A stretch of DNA of 64,000 nt from Bacillota bacterium (lineage in GTDB: Bacteria > Bacillota > Clostridia > Acetivibrionales > DTU013), in assembly GCA_023411715.1 (NCBI GenBank), contig JAEYOM010000020.1, positions 1-64,000 on the forward strand, given 5' to 3'. The notes under the pieces were generated by a model. It saw nothing but the letters and a program-made list of their open reading frames with translations, searched no databases and was not told where the DNA came from. Shown here piece by piece: positions 17,731 through 26,783 of the stretch. The translations under genes were made by a program, and so were the position numbers. Position 1 is the first letter of the stretch; the number at the start of each line of letters is the position of its first letter.

Positions 17731-17762
17731 GCCGCTATGGAGTCGATCCAGGGAATATCTGG
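17698..17762 (+). repeat. 27-bp direct repeat of the 3' end of the YiiX-like gene
   Basis: The codons for YGVDPGNIW at 17698-17724 recur at 17736-17762, 38 bases further on and in another frame, where they are again followed by a stop (TCT TAG). The two copies differ at four positions, all third codon positions and all silent. Confidence 0.85.
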
Positions 17763-17823
17763 TCTTAGTCCTGAAACATCAACCCTGATACGTCTGCCGC
17801 ATGTTACTCCCGACACCAGGCCG

Positions 17824-18471
17824 CTACAGGCCGAACTGCTTTATCAGCCCGTCCGCCATGACATCGGCCATGAGCAGCGCTTGTCTCTCCACTTCGTCGA
17901 AGGTCGATATACTGTCGGAATATTTTCCGGCAATCATTTCGACAGCCTCCTTTTTTGTAAGGGCAAGGTGTTCGTACAGCATGGATCTCCATTCGTCAAC
18001 TGTCCAGTATGGATTGATGCTGCCAAGATACACCGCTATCTCATCGGCATTTGCATACCATTTTCTTTCGGCGTCCGCGGCTGCCTTGCTGTCACCCGCA
18101 TTTGCTGCCTTAACGAGCTGGGCTGCCAGCAGGAGGTGCTCCCTCAAGAGATCGGCAAGACGGTCTGCGCCTGCGCCGTAAAACGGTCTCAACGCAGCCC
18201 TGAAATCCTCGGGATTCCTGAGAAGGCGCTCAGTGGTTGGGTCTATGTCCGGCAAGCCGAATACCGCGCTTATGATAAACATCCTTGTCCAGTATACATG
18301 CTGCGACCATAATAAATGCATTAGACATTTCAGATCCCCGGCAGATTTTTTGACGCCTGAAAGCGCCTGGCCGGGGGTAGCTGAGCCAGGTCCGATTTCC
18401 TGAATGTTCCCCGTTCCCGGGCTGAAACGGTAATATACGATTCCCATCGGGCAGTATGGCATATATATCAC
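17824..18471 (-). CDS. conserved Clostridia protein of unknown function
   Basis: The 215-residue protein is a recognisable conserved hypothetical of Firmicutes, sometimes mislabelled acetylglutamate kinase. It has CLMHLLWSQHVYWTRMFIIS, RLLRNPEDFRAALRPFYG, EHLLLAAQLVKAANAGD, EIAVYLGSINPYW and a final LLMADVMADGLIKQF. It is mostly helical with no signal peptide. The first 40 or so residues (MIYMPYCPMGIVYYRFSPGT) are variable in such proteins, so the start is uncertain; an internal ATG at the MHLLW position is an alternative. It is convergent with the YiiX-like gene. Confidence 0.65.
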   Translation of the reverse strand: MIYMPYCPMGIVYYRFSPGTGNIQEIGPGSATPGQALSGVKKSAGDLKCLMHLLWSQHVYWTRMFIISAVFGLPDIDPTTERLLRNPEDFRAALRPFYGAGADRLADLLREHLLLAAQLVKAANAGDSKAAADAERKWYANADEIAVYLGSINPYWTVDEWRSMLYEHLALTKKEAVEMIAGKYSDSISTFDEVERQALLMADVMADGLIKQFGL

Positions 18472-18627
18472 TACCTTTTATAATTTTATGCATCATATGA
18501 TTATGTAGAGCGAAAAGTACCTGATACAACTGAACGTATCCGTTCAACCGGCTTTTATGTTTGATAAATCCGCTGCAAAGACATACAATGAAAACGTAAA
18601 CCTATTTTTCGGGGGTATGAAATAAGA

Positions 18628-19569
18628 ATGAGAGTTGCAAAGCACATTACTTTAAAAGCAGTAATAGTCCTTAGCGTTGCCACCTGTATCCTTTCATTAA
18701 CGGGCTGCAGCAGTGAAACCGCCTCCACTAACGGTGAAGGCGGTGCTATGAGCCTTAAGATCGGCATAATGCCGGCGGTGGACTCGGCTCCGATCCTTCT
18801 CGCCGACAAAAAAGGAATATTTGAAAAACTTGGGCTGGATATGGATATTCAGGTATATACCAATGCGATGAACCGGCAAAGCGCTCTCCAGAGCGGCGAA
18901 CTGGACGGCGCCATGACTGACGTCATAGCGCTGGTAAACAATGTAGGAAATGGATTCGATATCAGGGTTACGACCTGCACGGACGGAGTATTCCCGTTTC
19001 TTATCAAAAAAGGCTTCGAGGAAAAGAAGGATGTAAAAGCCGGAATGATGGAAATGAGCGTGACGAACTACCTTACCGACCGTTTCCTTTCAGAAAAATA
19101 TAATGTTGAAAAGGTATACATTGATGAAATACCCGCAAGGCTTGAAATGGTGGCCAAGGGTACGCTGGACATGGCCGTTGTGCCCGAGCCCATGGCTTCG
19201 CAAGGCGAGCTTAACGGGCTCACAAAAAAGCTGATCGGAAATACTGATGAGTTTTCACCGGATGTCATGGTATTCACGGGAAAGGCGATAAAAAGCAAGG
19301 AAAAAGCTTTAAAGCTGTTCCATAAAGCTTACAATCAGGCAGTCGACGAGATAGACAAGAATGACGTCGATGCCAGAGATGTCCTGATAGAATCATTGAA
19401 GCTCAAGCCTGAAATAAAGGATATGATAATAATCCCCGCGTATAACAGTGCAAGGATCCCAAGCAGGAAATACCTGCAGGGTATACTCGACTGGAATGAA
19501 AAGGTACTTGGAGTCAAGCTGGATATAAAATATGAGGATCTGGTCGAAGGGAAATTTGCACACCAATGA
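18628..19569 (+). CDS. ABC transporter substrate-binding lipoprotein, NitT/TauT type
   Basis: The 313-residue product has a lipoprotein signal with lipobox LTGC (Cys at about 27). A periplasmic-binding-protein type II fold follows, with KIGIMPAVDSAPILLADKKG and ELDGAMTDVIALVNN, as in the SsuA/TauA/ThiY-like group. It would capture a small organic solute outside the membrane and hand it to the permease encoded two genes downstream. Its stop overlaps the ATPase start by four bases (ATGA). The solute cannot be decided; no TPP or other riboswitch was seen upstream. Confidence 0.88.
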   Translation: MRVAKHITLKAVIVLSVATCILSLTGCSSETASTNGEGGAMSLKIGIMPAVDSAPILLADKKGIFEKLGLDMDIQVYTNAMNRQSALQSGELDGAMTDVIALVNNVGNGFDIRVTTCTDGVFPFLIKKGFEEKKDVKAGMMEMSVTNYLTDRFLSEKYNVEKVYIDEIPARLEMVAKGTLDMAVVPEPMASQGELNGLTKKLIGNTDEFSPDVMVFTGKAIKSKEKALKLFHKAYNQAVDEIDKNDVDARDVLIESLKLKPEIKDMIIIPAYNSARIPSRKYLQGILDWNEKVLGVKLDIKYEDLVEGKFAHQ

Positions 19570-20294
19570 TCAAAGTCACCGATTTGAGTATACGCTACGG
19601 CGAAGAAGCCGCTCTTGACCACATCTCCCTGTCGGTAGAAAGCGAGACTTCCTGCTCGGTCATTGGAGCTTCAGGCTGCGGGAAAACTACGCTTTTGCTT
19701 GCATTGTCAGGTCTTCTCAAACCTGCCAATGGGATTATAGAAATAAACGGCGAACAGCTGAAGTGCGTCAGGAAGGGCACCGGCCTAATACTTCAGGAAT
19801 ATGGGCTTCTGCCCTGGAAAACCGTACGGGACAACATATCCTTCCCGCTAAGATCGTGGGGATATCTCAGGACCGAAGCGGAAGACAGGACCGCAGACGT
19901 TCTGAAAACGCTGGGTTTGGAAGAGTGCGCCGGAAAATTTCCCGGGGAACTGAGCGGCGGTCAGAAACAGCGTGTCGCGATAGGCCGGGCGCTTGTGCTT
20001 GAGCCCGACCTGCTTTTAATGGATGAAGCCTCTTCCTCACTCGACGTCATAACGAGAGAGCATATACAGGACCTGATACGCGGGATTTGCCGGGAAAGGC
20101 GTGTAACGCTTGTCCTTGCGACGCACAACATAGAAGAAGCCGTTTTTCTGGGCAGCAAGATCATTGTTATGAAAAGCGGGAGAATAAAGCAGGCAATAGA
20201 TAATCCTGTGTTTGGGAAAACCGGACTCAGGAACGATCCTGATTTCTATAAGACCTGCGTCCTGGTAAGGGGGTGGCTCGATGAGGAAGCTTAG
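19566..20294 (+). CDS. ABC transporter ATP-binding protein, NitT/TauT type
   Basis: The 242-residue ATPase has Walker A GASGCGKTTLL (about residue 36), a Q-loop LILQEYGLLPWKTV, the signature LSGGQKQRVAIGRAL, Walker B LLLMDEASSSLD and the H-loop THNIEEAV. It is translationally coupled to the binding-protein gene and overlaps the permease start by 14 bases. It energises import of the solute bound by the upstream lipoprotein. Confidence 0.93.
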   Translation: MIKVTDLSIRYGEEAALDHISLSVESETSCSVIGASGCGKTTLLLALSGLLKPANGIIEINGEQLKCVRKGTGLILQEYGLLPWKTVRDNISFPLRSWGYLRTEAEDRTADVLKTLGLEECAGKFPGELSGGQKQRVAIGRALVLEPDLLLMDEASSSLDVITREHIQDLIRGICRERRVTLVLATHNIEEAVFLGSKIIVMKSGRIKQAIDNPVFGKTGLRNDPDFYKTCVLVRGWLDEEA

Positions 20295-21054
20295 CGAAAT
20301 AAAATTCGTCAAGACTCTTTATGCCTGCCTCATCGTCCTGCTGTTCTGGTATGTGTTGCATCTGGCGATCGGTTCTTCGGTGATACCCTCCCCCGGCGAA
20401 ACAATAAAAAATTTCATCGTTATATTCCCGCATACATTGGCACTCCACCTGTTGGCAAGCCTTGGCAGGGTTCTTGCCGCTATTGCTGTTTCATTCCTGC
20501 TGGGTTCCCTGGTCGGTATCTGGATAGGCACGAACCAAAAAGCCGACGGGTTGGTCACACCGATATTGTATATACTCTATCCGATCCCAAAGATCGCGTT
20601 CCTGCCGATACTAATGATCCTGCTAGGGCTCGGTAACCTGCCTAAAATAACGTTGATAGTAATAATCATCATATTTCAGTTCATTATCGCTGCCAGAGAT
20701 TCCGTTCTGGAAATTCCGAAGGAACTGTTTTACTCGGTGCTGTCACTGGGGCTCGGAAGGGCGGATATATACCGGCACCTGATTATCCCCGCAGCGCTGC
20801 CCAAAATATTTACAGCGCTCCGTACCAGCACTGGCATAAGCGTTTCGGTAATATTCTTCGCAGAGAATTTCGCTTCGACATACGGTATAGGATATTTCAT
20901 TATGAACAGCTGGGTAATGGTGAACTATGTAAATATGTTCAGCGGCATCCTGGCGCTCAGCATAATTGGACTGTTACTGTTCCGGGCCATAGATCTTCTG
21001 GAGGCACGTTCCTGTAGATGGCTGAAAGCCGGAAAGAATTTTATCAATGAATAG
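20281..21054 (+). CDS. ABC transporter permease, NitT/TauT type
   Basis: The 257-residue membrane protein has about six transmembrane helices. It has a binding-protein-dependent permease signature near residues 155-180 (ELFYSVLSLGLGRADIYRHL), which contacts the ATPase through its EAA-type loop. It begins at ATG 20281 inside the end of the ATPase gene and closes the three-gene operon. Confidence 0.92.
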   Translation: MRKLSEIKFVKTLYACLIVLLFWYVLHLAIGSSVIPSPGETIKNFIVIFPHTLALHLLASLGRVLAAIAVSFLLGSLVGIWIGTNQKADGLVTPILYILYPIPKIAFLPILMILLGLGNLPKITLIVIIIIFQFIIAARDSVLEIPKELFYSVLSLGLGRADIYRHLIIPAALPKIFTALRTSTGISVSVIFFAENFASTYGIGYFIMNSWVMVNYVNMFSGILALSIIGLLLFRAIDLLEARSCRWLKAGKNFINE

Positions 21055-21402
21055 CAGACTGGGAAGCATTCAGGGATCATCCCCACGTAAGTTTCTCCAA
21101 AATCAGGCGACTCTTGTGCCATTCGTCTCTCTCGAGGAGTATTTCAGGTGAACCTATATTGGATGATCCTGTCCGGATGCCTGACAGGCCTTATTTTCAA
21201 TTCGGCCAAACCAAGTCCCTCCTTAAGCTGTAAAAGGTAACGATTACCGCGTTGTTCCCATAAATACAATTATGAACTCAGCGACAATAACTGACAAGAA
21301 AAAATGACTTGATAATATTGGAATTTTATTATAAAATATTCGTACTGAAAAATAACTGCACGGGTAATCGATTGTAAAGGTAGTAAGGTAGTAATCAGTA
21401 TT
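21055..21402 (+). other. intergenic region with weak terminator hairpin
   Basis: This stretch has no convincing gene. CCTGTC at 21168-21173 and GACAGG at 21183-21188 form a short hairpin followed by CCTTATTTTC, a weak candidate terminator for the ABC operon. The last 100 bases are AT-rich and lead into the diguanylate cyclase gene. Confidence 0.4.
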
Positions 21403-22488
21403 ATGGAAAATGATTCTGCGGCTTTGATCAAAAAGTACAGCCCACTTTTTTATTTGATTCTGAGCGGTTTTCTGTTCATTCACTGTATTTATGTAATCTA
21501 TTTTTATTACATCGGCAGTAAATTCATGTCTGTTTTCAATTTATTCAGTATTATTTTCTACTTGATACTGCTGAGCGTTTTTTCATATAAAAAAACTCCC
21601 GATGTCATCAACTTTTCCATTATAGAAGTTTGTGTCCAGGCTTCTTTAGCAATTCTTACGATCGGTACCGGCAACGGCTTTGAACTGTTCCTTGTCTGTA
21701 CCGTTTTCGGCAGCTACCATCTGGTATCGGTAATAAAAGGTAAAAGGCAAATCGCATATATGACAACGGGGTTTGCGTTTATTTTGCTGATGGGTATCAG
21801 GTTTCTGCCGTATTATATAGATATTGCTCCTATCAGGATATACCCGAACATAAGGTATCTGGATTTCATTTTCGTTTTGAACTCAATCGCTGCTTTTACC
21901 ACCGTCAGTCTATTGATTTACATATTTTTCAATGTAATGATGTGGGACAAGGAAAAGTTGAAGCTGCAGAACGATCATCTTTCGGAGCTCGCAAACAAGG
22001 ATTCGCTCACACAGCTGCTCAACAGAAGGGCTATGAAGCAGAGGCTCGAGATCGCAGTCGACAGGAAACAGAATCATAATGTTGAATTTGTCATCGCCAT
22101 AGTCGATATTGACGATTTCAAGCAGATAAACGACTGTTACGGGCACGACTGCGGAGATATGGTCCTGAAGAATGTGGTAGGGGTAATAAAGGAAAATGTA
22201 CGCGAGTCCGATTACGTATCCCGCTGGGGCGGAGACGAGATACTTATACTGTTCAACAAATCGTCCATGGCCGGAGTAGTGACATGTGTAGAAAGGATAC
22301 ACAACGAAATCGAAAATTACAGATGCGAATATAACGGAAAGACTTTGATAGTTACGATCACGGCAGGTATCTGCCAGAGCGACGATTATTTCATGTATCA
22401 GGACGTCATCCTTGAAGCAGATCGCCGGCTTTACGACGGCAAGCACAGGGGCAAAAACCGCATAGTCTACGAAACCGTCTCGGCCTGA
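21403..22488 (+). CDS. membrane diguanylate cyclase (GGDEF domain)
   Basis: The 361-residue protein has six predicted transmembrane helices in the first 190 residues. A GGDEF domain follows (about 195-355), starting KDSLTQLLNRRAM, with DIDDFKQINDCYGHDCGD and the active-site loop SRWGGDEILILF. The loop reads GGDEI rather than GGDEF; the catalytic G-G-D/E-E part is kept, so activity is likely. The end ADRRLYDGKHRGKNR is typical. It would make cyclic di-GMP in response to a membrane signal. Confidence 0.9.
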   Translation: MENDSAALIKKYSPLFYLILSGFLFIHCIYVIYFYYIGSKFMSVFNLFSIIFYLILLSVFSYKKTPDVINFSIIEVCVQASLAILTIGTGNGFELFLVCTVFGSYHLVSVIKGKRQIAYMTTGFAFILLMGIRFLPYYIDIAPIRIYPNIRYLDFIFVLNSIAAFTTVSLLIYIFFNVMMWDKEKLKLQNDHLSELANKDSLTQLLNRRAMKQRLEIAVDRKQNHNVEFVIAIVDIDDFKQINDCYGHDCGDMVLKNVVGVIKENVRESDYVSRWGGDEILILFNKSSMAGVVTCVERIHNEIENYRCEYNGKTLIVTITAGICQSDDYFMYQDVILEADRRLYDGKHRGKNRIVYETVSA

Positions 22489-22564
22489 ACATATCATTAC
22501 GGGCTCCATTCATTTTTAGTCTTGATGCCGTATTATCATTTTAAGAAATTAATTAAAAATATTA

Positions 22565-22606
22565 TTGACTGAACACGTTCAGCCATGATATACTGAACAT
22601 GTTCAG
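22565..22606 (+). promoter_or_regulatory. promoter with two palindromic operators for the TetR gene
   Basis: TTGACT (22565-22570) and TATACT (22589-22594) are 18 bases apart. TGAACACGTTCA (22570-22581) fills the spacer, and the perfect palindrome CTGAACATGTTCAG (22593-22606) covers the start-site region. The two sites are 24 bases apart, consistent with cooperative binding and autorepression by the TetR protein encoded next. Confidence 0.8.
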
Positions 22607-22623
22607 TCAATGAAGGAGGTCAC

Positions 22624-23196
22624 ATGGAACAAAGCACAGATGCAAAAAGCAGAATTTCAGAGTCTGTAGCCGCCCTGCTTCTCGAAGGTGTTCCTGCAGG
22701 AGAAATCACAGTAAGGCAAATAGCTGAAAAAGCCGGCGTTGGGATCGGTACCATCAATTATCATTTTCAGTCGAAGGACAGACTTATATATGAGGCTGTA
22801 AGTAAAATGCTGACAGGAATTGCCGAGAAACTCGGTCAAGGCATTATGCCCGATGGTCAGACACCCAGGGAAAGGCTCGAGAATTTTCTGATTCAATCTT
22901 CAGATATGCTTTTACAGAATTATGAAACCTATAAACTTCAGATAAACTATGAACTGTCCAAGGGGGATCTGAGTACACCCCTTTACATAATTCCGATCGT
23001 GAGAGAGATTACGGGCAGCTCAAAAAGCGAAATCGAGATACGGCTGATGGCATTGCAGATAATTAGCGGAATGCAGGTAGCATTGCTTAATCCGGCCCGG
23101 TTCAAGGATTATTCGGGTGTCGACATTTTCAACAAAGAGCAAAGGGATGAGGCAATTAATCTTTTGCTTAACAACATTACCGGAAAGGGGGTATAG
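22624..23196 (+). CDS. TetR/AcrR-family regulator
   Basis: The 190-residue protein has an N-terminal helix-turn-helix (about residues 25-50: ITVRQIAEKAGVGIGTINYH, followed by FQSKDRLIYEAV). A helical ligand-binding domain follows. GAAGGAGGTCAC precedes the ATG. Two TGAAC/GTTCA palindromes sit in its promoter, so it probably represses itself and the tiny membrane-protein gene 2 bases downstream. Confidence 0.9.
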   Translation: MEQSTDAKSRISESVAALLLEGVPAGEITVRQIAEKAGVGIGTINYHFQSKDRLIYEAVSKMLTGIAEKLGQGIMPDGQTPRERLENFLIQSSDMLLQNYETYKLQINYELSKGDLSTPLYIIPIVREITGSSKSEIEIRLMALQIISGMQVALLNPARFKDYSGVDIFNKEQRDEAINLLLNNITGKGV

Positions 23197-23198
23197 AA

Positions 23199-23396
23199 AT
23201 GAGAGTCTTTCAGATCATAACGGCAATAATAACAGCGATACTTATCTTTTCGACGACAGTATGCGGCCTTTGGATAAAAGGCCAGGGAGACGCCATAGCC
23301 GACAAGGTGGGCTCCACTCAGTTCCATATGACTATCGGTATAATTACCGCTATCTTTGCAGTAATATTGATTGTTATAGTCTTCATCAAAAAATAA
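23199..23396 (+). CDS. small two-helix membrane protein
   Basis: The 65-residue product consists of two transmembrane helices (about 4-26 and 44-63) joined by a short polar loop GQGDAIADKVGSTQFH. It follows the TetR gene by 2 bases with GGAAAGGGGG as ribosome site, so the two are co-transcribed. No family was recognised. Its dependence on a TetR regulator suggests a stress or efflux-accessory role, but that is inference. Confidence 0.75.
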   Translation: MRVFQIITAIITAILIFSTTVCGLWIKGQGDAIADKVGSTQFHMTIGIITAIFAVILIVIVFIKK

Positions 23397-23399
23397 TCG

Positions 23400-24071
23400 T
23401 TACTTAAATATTGCAGCCATGAGTCGACTTATTTTACCAGGGTCCTTATGCCCCGGGCTTTCCTCTGATCCTGTAAGTATATCGACTGCATATGGCTGTG
23501 CTTCAAAAACTATATTTTCTATATTTGCCGGGTTAAGGCCCCCGGCCAGTATAACCGGCAGTGAGCTCTCCTTTTTGATTCTCCGGAATGTCGACAGCTC
23601 GACTGCAATCCCCGTACCACCGGGCATCGTCTTTGTGTAGGAATCCGCAAGAATTGCTGAAATACCGGTATTTGAAAGAGCTCTTGCCGCCATTGCAGGG
23701 TCCGGCATTTCAAAATCGCACTTGCCGTCGGAGTTTATCCTGAGCGCTTTGATGGTCTTGATTCCTTGCTGTTTCAGGCTGCGAGCCATTTCGACGATCT
23801 CATCGAGTGACTCCCTATAATGCAACTGAACAAGGTTGGGTCGGGTAACAGCTGCTATATCGAGGATCTTTCTAACGCCCCCGCCGATGACGACACAGGT
23901 CTGGATGAACGGAGGAACACTTGCAATAAGCTCCCGTGCCCTTTCCGGCGTCAGATTCCACGGGACGGGAACGGGATAATCGACAACAAAACCCAGCACA
24001 TGCACGCCAGCTTTTACACATATCTCTATATCCCTCTCATTCATAATGCCGCATATCTTTACCCTTGTCAT
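23400..24071 (-). CDS. trpF: phosphoribosylanthranilate isomerase
   Basis: The 223-residue TIM-barrel protein starts MTRVKICGIMNERDIEICVK, with the catalytic Cys of the KICG motif at residue 7. The general-acid Asp is probably the one in AILADSYT, and a phosphate-binding loop is seen in VILAGGLNPANI. It converts phosphoribosylanthranilate to its carboxyphenylamino-deoxyribulose form, step three of tryptophan synthesis. The ATG is preceded by CGGAGG. It is the last gene of the trp run and converges with the small membrane-protein gene. Confidence 0.9.
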   Translation of the reverse strand: MTRVKICGIMNERDIEICVKAGVHVLGFVVDYPVPVPWNLTPERARELIASVPPFIQTCVVIGGGVRKILDIAAVTRPNLVQLHYRESLDEIVEMARSLKQQGIKTIKALRINSDGKCDFEMPDPAMAARALSNTGISAILADSYTKTMPGGTGIAVELSTFRRIKKESSLPVILAGGLNPANIENIVFEAQPYAVDILTGSEESPGHKDPGKISRLMAAIFK

Positions 24072-24136
24072 GGCTCGAACCTCCGTTATAGATAGTTAGG
24101 AGTTAACATCATACCGGTTAACAGTACTAATAATAT

Positions 24137-24859
24137 TCACAGCCCTGGTATGCCAATACTGCTCAGGTCCCGGTACATTGCCGCCGGGTCCCGGGCTCGC
24201 AGCAGCGCTGTTCCGACAAGTACCGCGTGAGCACCTGCCGCTGCCGCGCGGTGTATATCTTCCGCCGAGGAGATCGAGCTTTCGCTCAGCAGCAAGGCGC
24301 CGGCTCCGGCATATGAAGCCAGTAGCTCTGTAGTGCCAACGTTGCCATTGTCTATTTCATATCGGCATATGTCCCGGTTGTTGATACCCAGGAATGTCGG
24401 CTTCATGCCGGTCGCAAACATGATCTCATCCCTGTTGTGAGTTTCGATCAGCGGTTCCAGGCCTAAAGCCGCTGCAGCTTCGGCCAGCCGCGTCAGCTTT
24501 TCTCTATCGAGCTTCGAAGCGATGAGCAGTACACCGGAAGCACCTATATCAGCACTTTCACGAAGCTGATCTAATGTGGTGATAAAATCTTTTCTTAAAA
24601 GCGGTACGCTTACATACATGGCGATGCGCCTGAACATTCCAGCCGAACCGCCGTAATGCTCCGCTTCTGTCACGACCGAAACCACGGGCGCACCGGCGGC
24701 TTCAAGTATTTTTGCGTATTCCTCGGGATCCCTGTCCGAAAGCAACTCGCCTTCTCCCGGGGATTTACATTTTATATCGGGTATCACAGGGATTGTACCT
24801 GTTTTGTATTTGTGCCACAGTGCGTCGCTACACAAGGTTGAAGACGTTTTATCCTTCAT
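24137..24859 (-). CDS. trpC: indole-3-glycerol phosphate synthase
   Basis: The 240-residue barrel has the family's IPDIKCKSPGEGEL (catalytic Lys near residue 30), VPLLRKDFIT with the second Lys, GASGVLLIASKL, LGINNRDI, and the closing ALLLSESSI and AHAVLVGTALLR. It closes the indole ring from the TrpF product. It lies 27 bases after trpD and 65 bases before trpF. Confidence 0.92.
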   Translation of the reverse strand: MKDKTSSTLCSDALWHKYKTGTIPVIPDIKCKSPGEGELLSDRDPEEYAKILEAAGAPVVSVVTEAEHYGGSAGMFRRIAMYVSVPLLRKDFITTLDQLRESADIGASGVLLIASKLDREKLTRLAEAAAALGLEPLIETHNRDEIMFATGMKPTFLGINNRDICRYEIDNGNVGTTELLASYAGAGALLLSESSISSAEDIHRAAAAGAHAVLVGTALLRARDPAAMYRDLSSIGIPGL

Positions 24860-24886
24860 AAAGAATCATTCCATTCCTGTCTCCGG

Positions 24887-25918
24887 TCATTTTATCTCCG
24901 CATAATCATGTGAAGCAGTAACAAGCTGCTCGAGTTTTTTCTGAGCGGCGCCGCTGTCGATAAGTTCGCCTGCAAGACCGATACCTTCCTTGAACGACCC
25001 GGCGCGCCCTCCTATCATCAACGCACCCGCGGCATTGAGGATGACCGCATGGCGGCGCGGGCCCCTGTCCCTGCCCGAGAACACATCCCTTATCATAACC
25101 GCATTTTCCTGGGGTGTCCCCGTCGCTATCTCCGGAAGCGAGCAGCATGAAAGGCCGAACTCCTCGGGAGTGATCTCATAAGTTGAAATATTCCCGTCCT
25201 TAAGTTCATTGATCCTGGTTTTTCCTATGAGCGATATCTCGTCAAGCCCGTCTAATCCGTATACGAACAGCGCTCTCGTGTATCCTATCGCAGCCGCTAC
25301 CTGGGCCACGGTGTCGAGCAATTCGGGCTTGTATACGCCCATTACGTGTCTTGAAGCTTTTGTTGGGTTGATCAAAGGGCCTATGATGGTGTAGAAGATC
25401 GTCTTTATGCCAAGATCCTTTTCAGGAGGCAGGACTTTGCCCATTACGGGGTGAAACAGCGGGGCATAGAGGAACGCAATCCCAATATCCTCTATAAGTT
25501 TCTCTGTGCCTCTCGGGCTCTGATTGATTTCGACATTCAGAGCTTCCAAAACATCTGCGCTTCCCGAAAGGCTTGAAATTGAGCGGCTCCCGTGCTTTGC
25601 TACCGGGATGCCGGCGGCTGCCGCAACAAATGCTACGGCAGTTGAAATGTTAAATGTGCTAAGTCCGCCGCCGGTACCGCAGGTATCCATGAGCTCCTCA
25701 CCGACCGACGGATCTATCCGTATGCAATTGTCACGCATTGCCCTGGCTATTGCGGCAATTTCGGTCAATGTAGGCCCTTTCATAAGGAGCGCCACCTGAA
25801 AACCTGCAATCTGGACGTCGCTAAGCTCGTCATTCTTGATCGCCACGATCAGGCTGTAGGCTTCCTCTTCGGTCAGATCCTGCCTTGTCGTAAGCTTTTT
25901 CAATACATCTTTGATCAT
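24887..25918 (-). CDS. trpD: anthranilate phosphoribosyltransferase
   Basis: ATG 25918 (MIKDVLKKL) has GAGGAGAG six bases before it, so it is preferred to the longer frame at 25939. The 343-residue protein carries the PRPP-binding DTCGTGGGLSTFNIST (about residue 78) and AKHGSRSISSLSGSADVLEA. It transfers phosphoribose from PRPP to anthranilate. It is a stand-alone TrpD without a fused TrpG glutaminase domain, and no trpE or trpG lies nearby. Confidence 0.94.
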   Translation of the reverse strand: MIKDVLKKLTTRQDLTEEEAYSLIVAIKNDELSDVQIAGFQVALLMKGPTLTEIAAIARAMRDNCIRIDPSVGEELMDTCGTGGGLSTFNISTAVAFVAAAAGIPVAKHGSRSISSLSGSADVLEALNVEINQSPRGTEKLIEDIGIAFLYAPLFHPVMGKVLPPEKDLGIKTIFYTIIGPLINPTKASRHVMGVYKPELLDTVAQVAAAIGYTRALFVYGLDGLDEISLIGKTRINELKDGNISTYEITPEEFGLSCCSLPEIATGTPQENAVMIRDVFSGRDRGPRRHAVILNAAGALMIGGRAGSFKEGIGLAGELIDSGAAQKKLEQLVTASHDYAEIK

Positions 25919-26009
25919 GCTAATCTCTCCTCTTCTCATCTAATTCTGTCTGTCGCCGCCAACTGCAAAAGTCGGTGCTCATACAGCGTTTATACTTATC
26001 CTGTTCAGG

Positions 26010-26783
26010 TTAACAGGTCAACGCCTTTTTCATCTTACCCACATAATCTGCAACATAAGGAATGCAGTCCTTGCCATACTGCCCGACTATCTTTACGATA
26101 GCGCTTCCGACTATGACTCCGTCGGCGAATCCGGCCATCATGGCAGCCTGCTCGGGTGTCGTGATGCCGAAACCTATGGCGCATGGAATATTCTTAACTT
26201 CCTTGACCAGCTTCACCATCCCGCCTGCAAAGTTGCCTATATCCTGCCTGACGCCCGTAACTCCCATGGAAGATACACAGTAAACGAAGCCCTCCGCTTC
26301 GGAAGCGATCTTCTTTATACGATCGCCCGACGTCGGCGCGATCAGCGAGATCAATGTTATGCCGTGTTTCCTGCAAAAAGGAAGAAGCTCGCCTCTTTCC
26401 TCGAAGGGAAGGTCCGGTACGATGACCGCGTCGATCCCGGCATCCCGGCAGTTCTGCATGAACCTTTCAGATCCATACGTAAAAATAGGATTTACATAGG
26501 TCATGAATGCTATGGGAATGCCGCAGTTCCTTCGAACACGGCGCATCATTTCAAATACGGTGTCCGTTGTTACTCCGCCCGATAGCGCCCTGTTATCGGC
26601 TTCCTGAATGACCGGGCCCTCGGCGATCGGATCCGAGAACGGTATCCCAAGCTCTATAAGATCGGCTCCGGCCTCCGCCATCCGGTAAACAAGCTGCTCG
26701 GTCACTTCGATGGAAGGGTCGCCCGCCGTTACAAACGGAATGAACGCCTTGCCTTCGGAAAATACTTTTTCTATCCTAGTCAT
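26010..26783 (-). CDS. trpA: tryptophan synthase alpha chain
   Basis: ATG 26783 (MTRIEKVF) is preceded by GGGGGTGCAGATCC and overlaps the trpB stop by 8 bases. The 257-residue protein has FIPFVTAGDPS, the catalytic Glu in LIELGIPFSDPIAEGPVIQ, the catalytic Asp in VIVPDLPFEE, and GFVYCVSSMGVTG. It splits indole-3-glycerol phosphate into indole and glyceraldehyde phosphate and channels indole to TrpB. Confidence 0.94.
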   Translation of the reverse strand: MTRIEKVFSEGKAFIPFVTAGDPSIEVTEQLVYRMAEAGADLIELGIPFSDPIAEGPVIQEADNRALSGGVTTDTVFEMMRRVRRNCGIPIAFMTYVNPIFTYGSERFMQNCRDAGIDAVIVPDLPFEERGELLPFCRKHGITLISLIAPTSGDRIKKIASEAEGFVYCVSSMGVTGVRQDIGNFAGGMVKLVKEVKNIPCAIGFGITTPEQAAMMAGFADGVIVGSAIVKIVGQYGKDCIPYVADYVGKMKKALTC

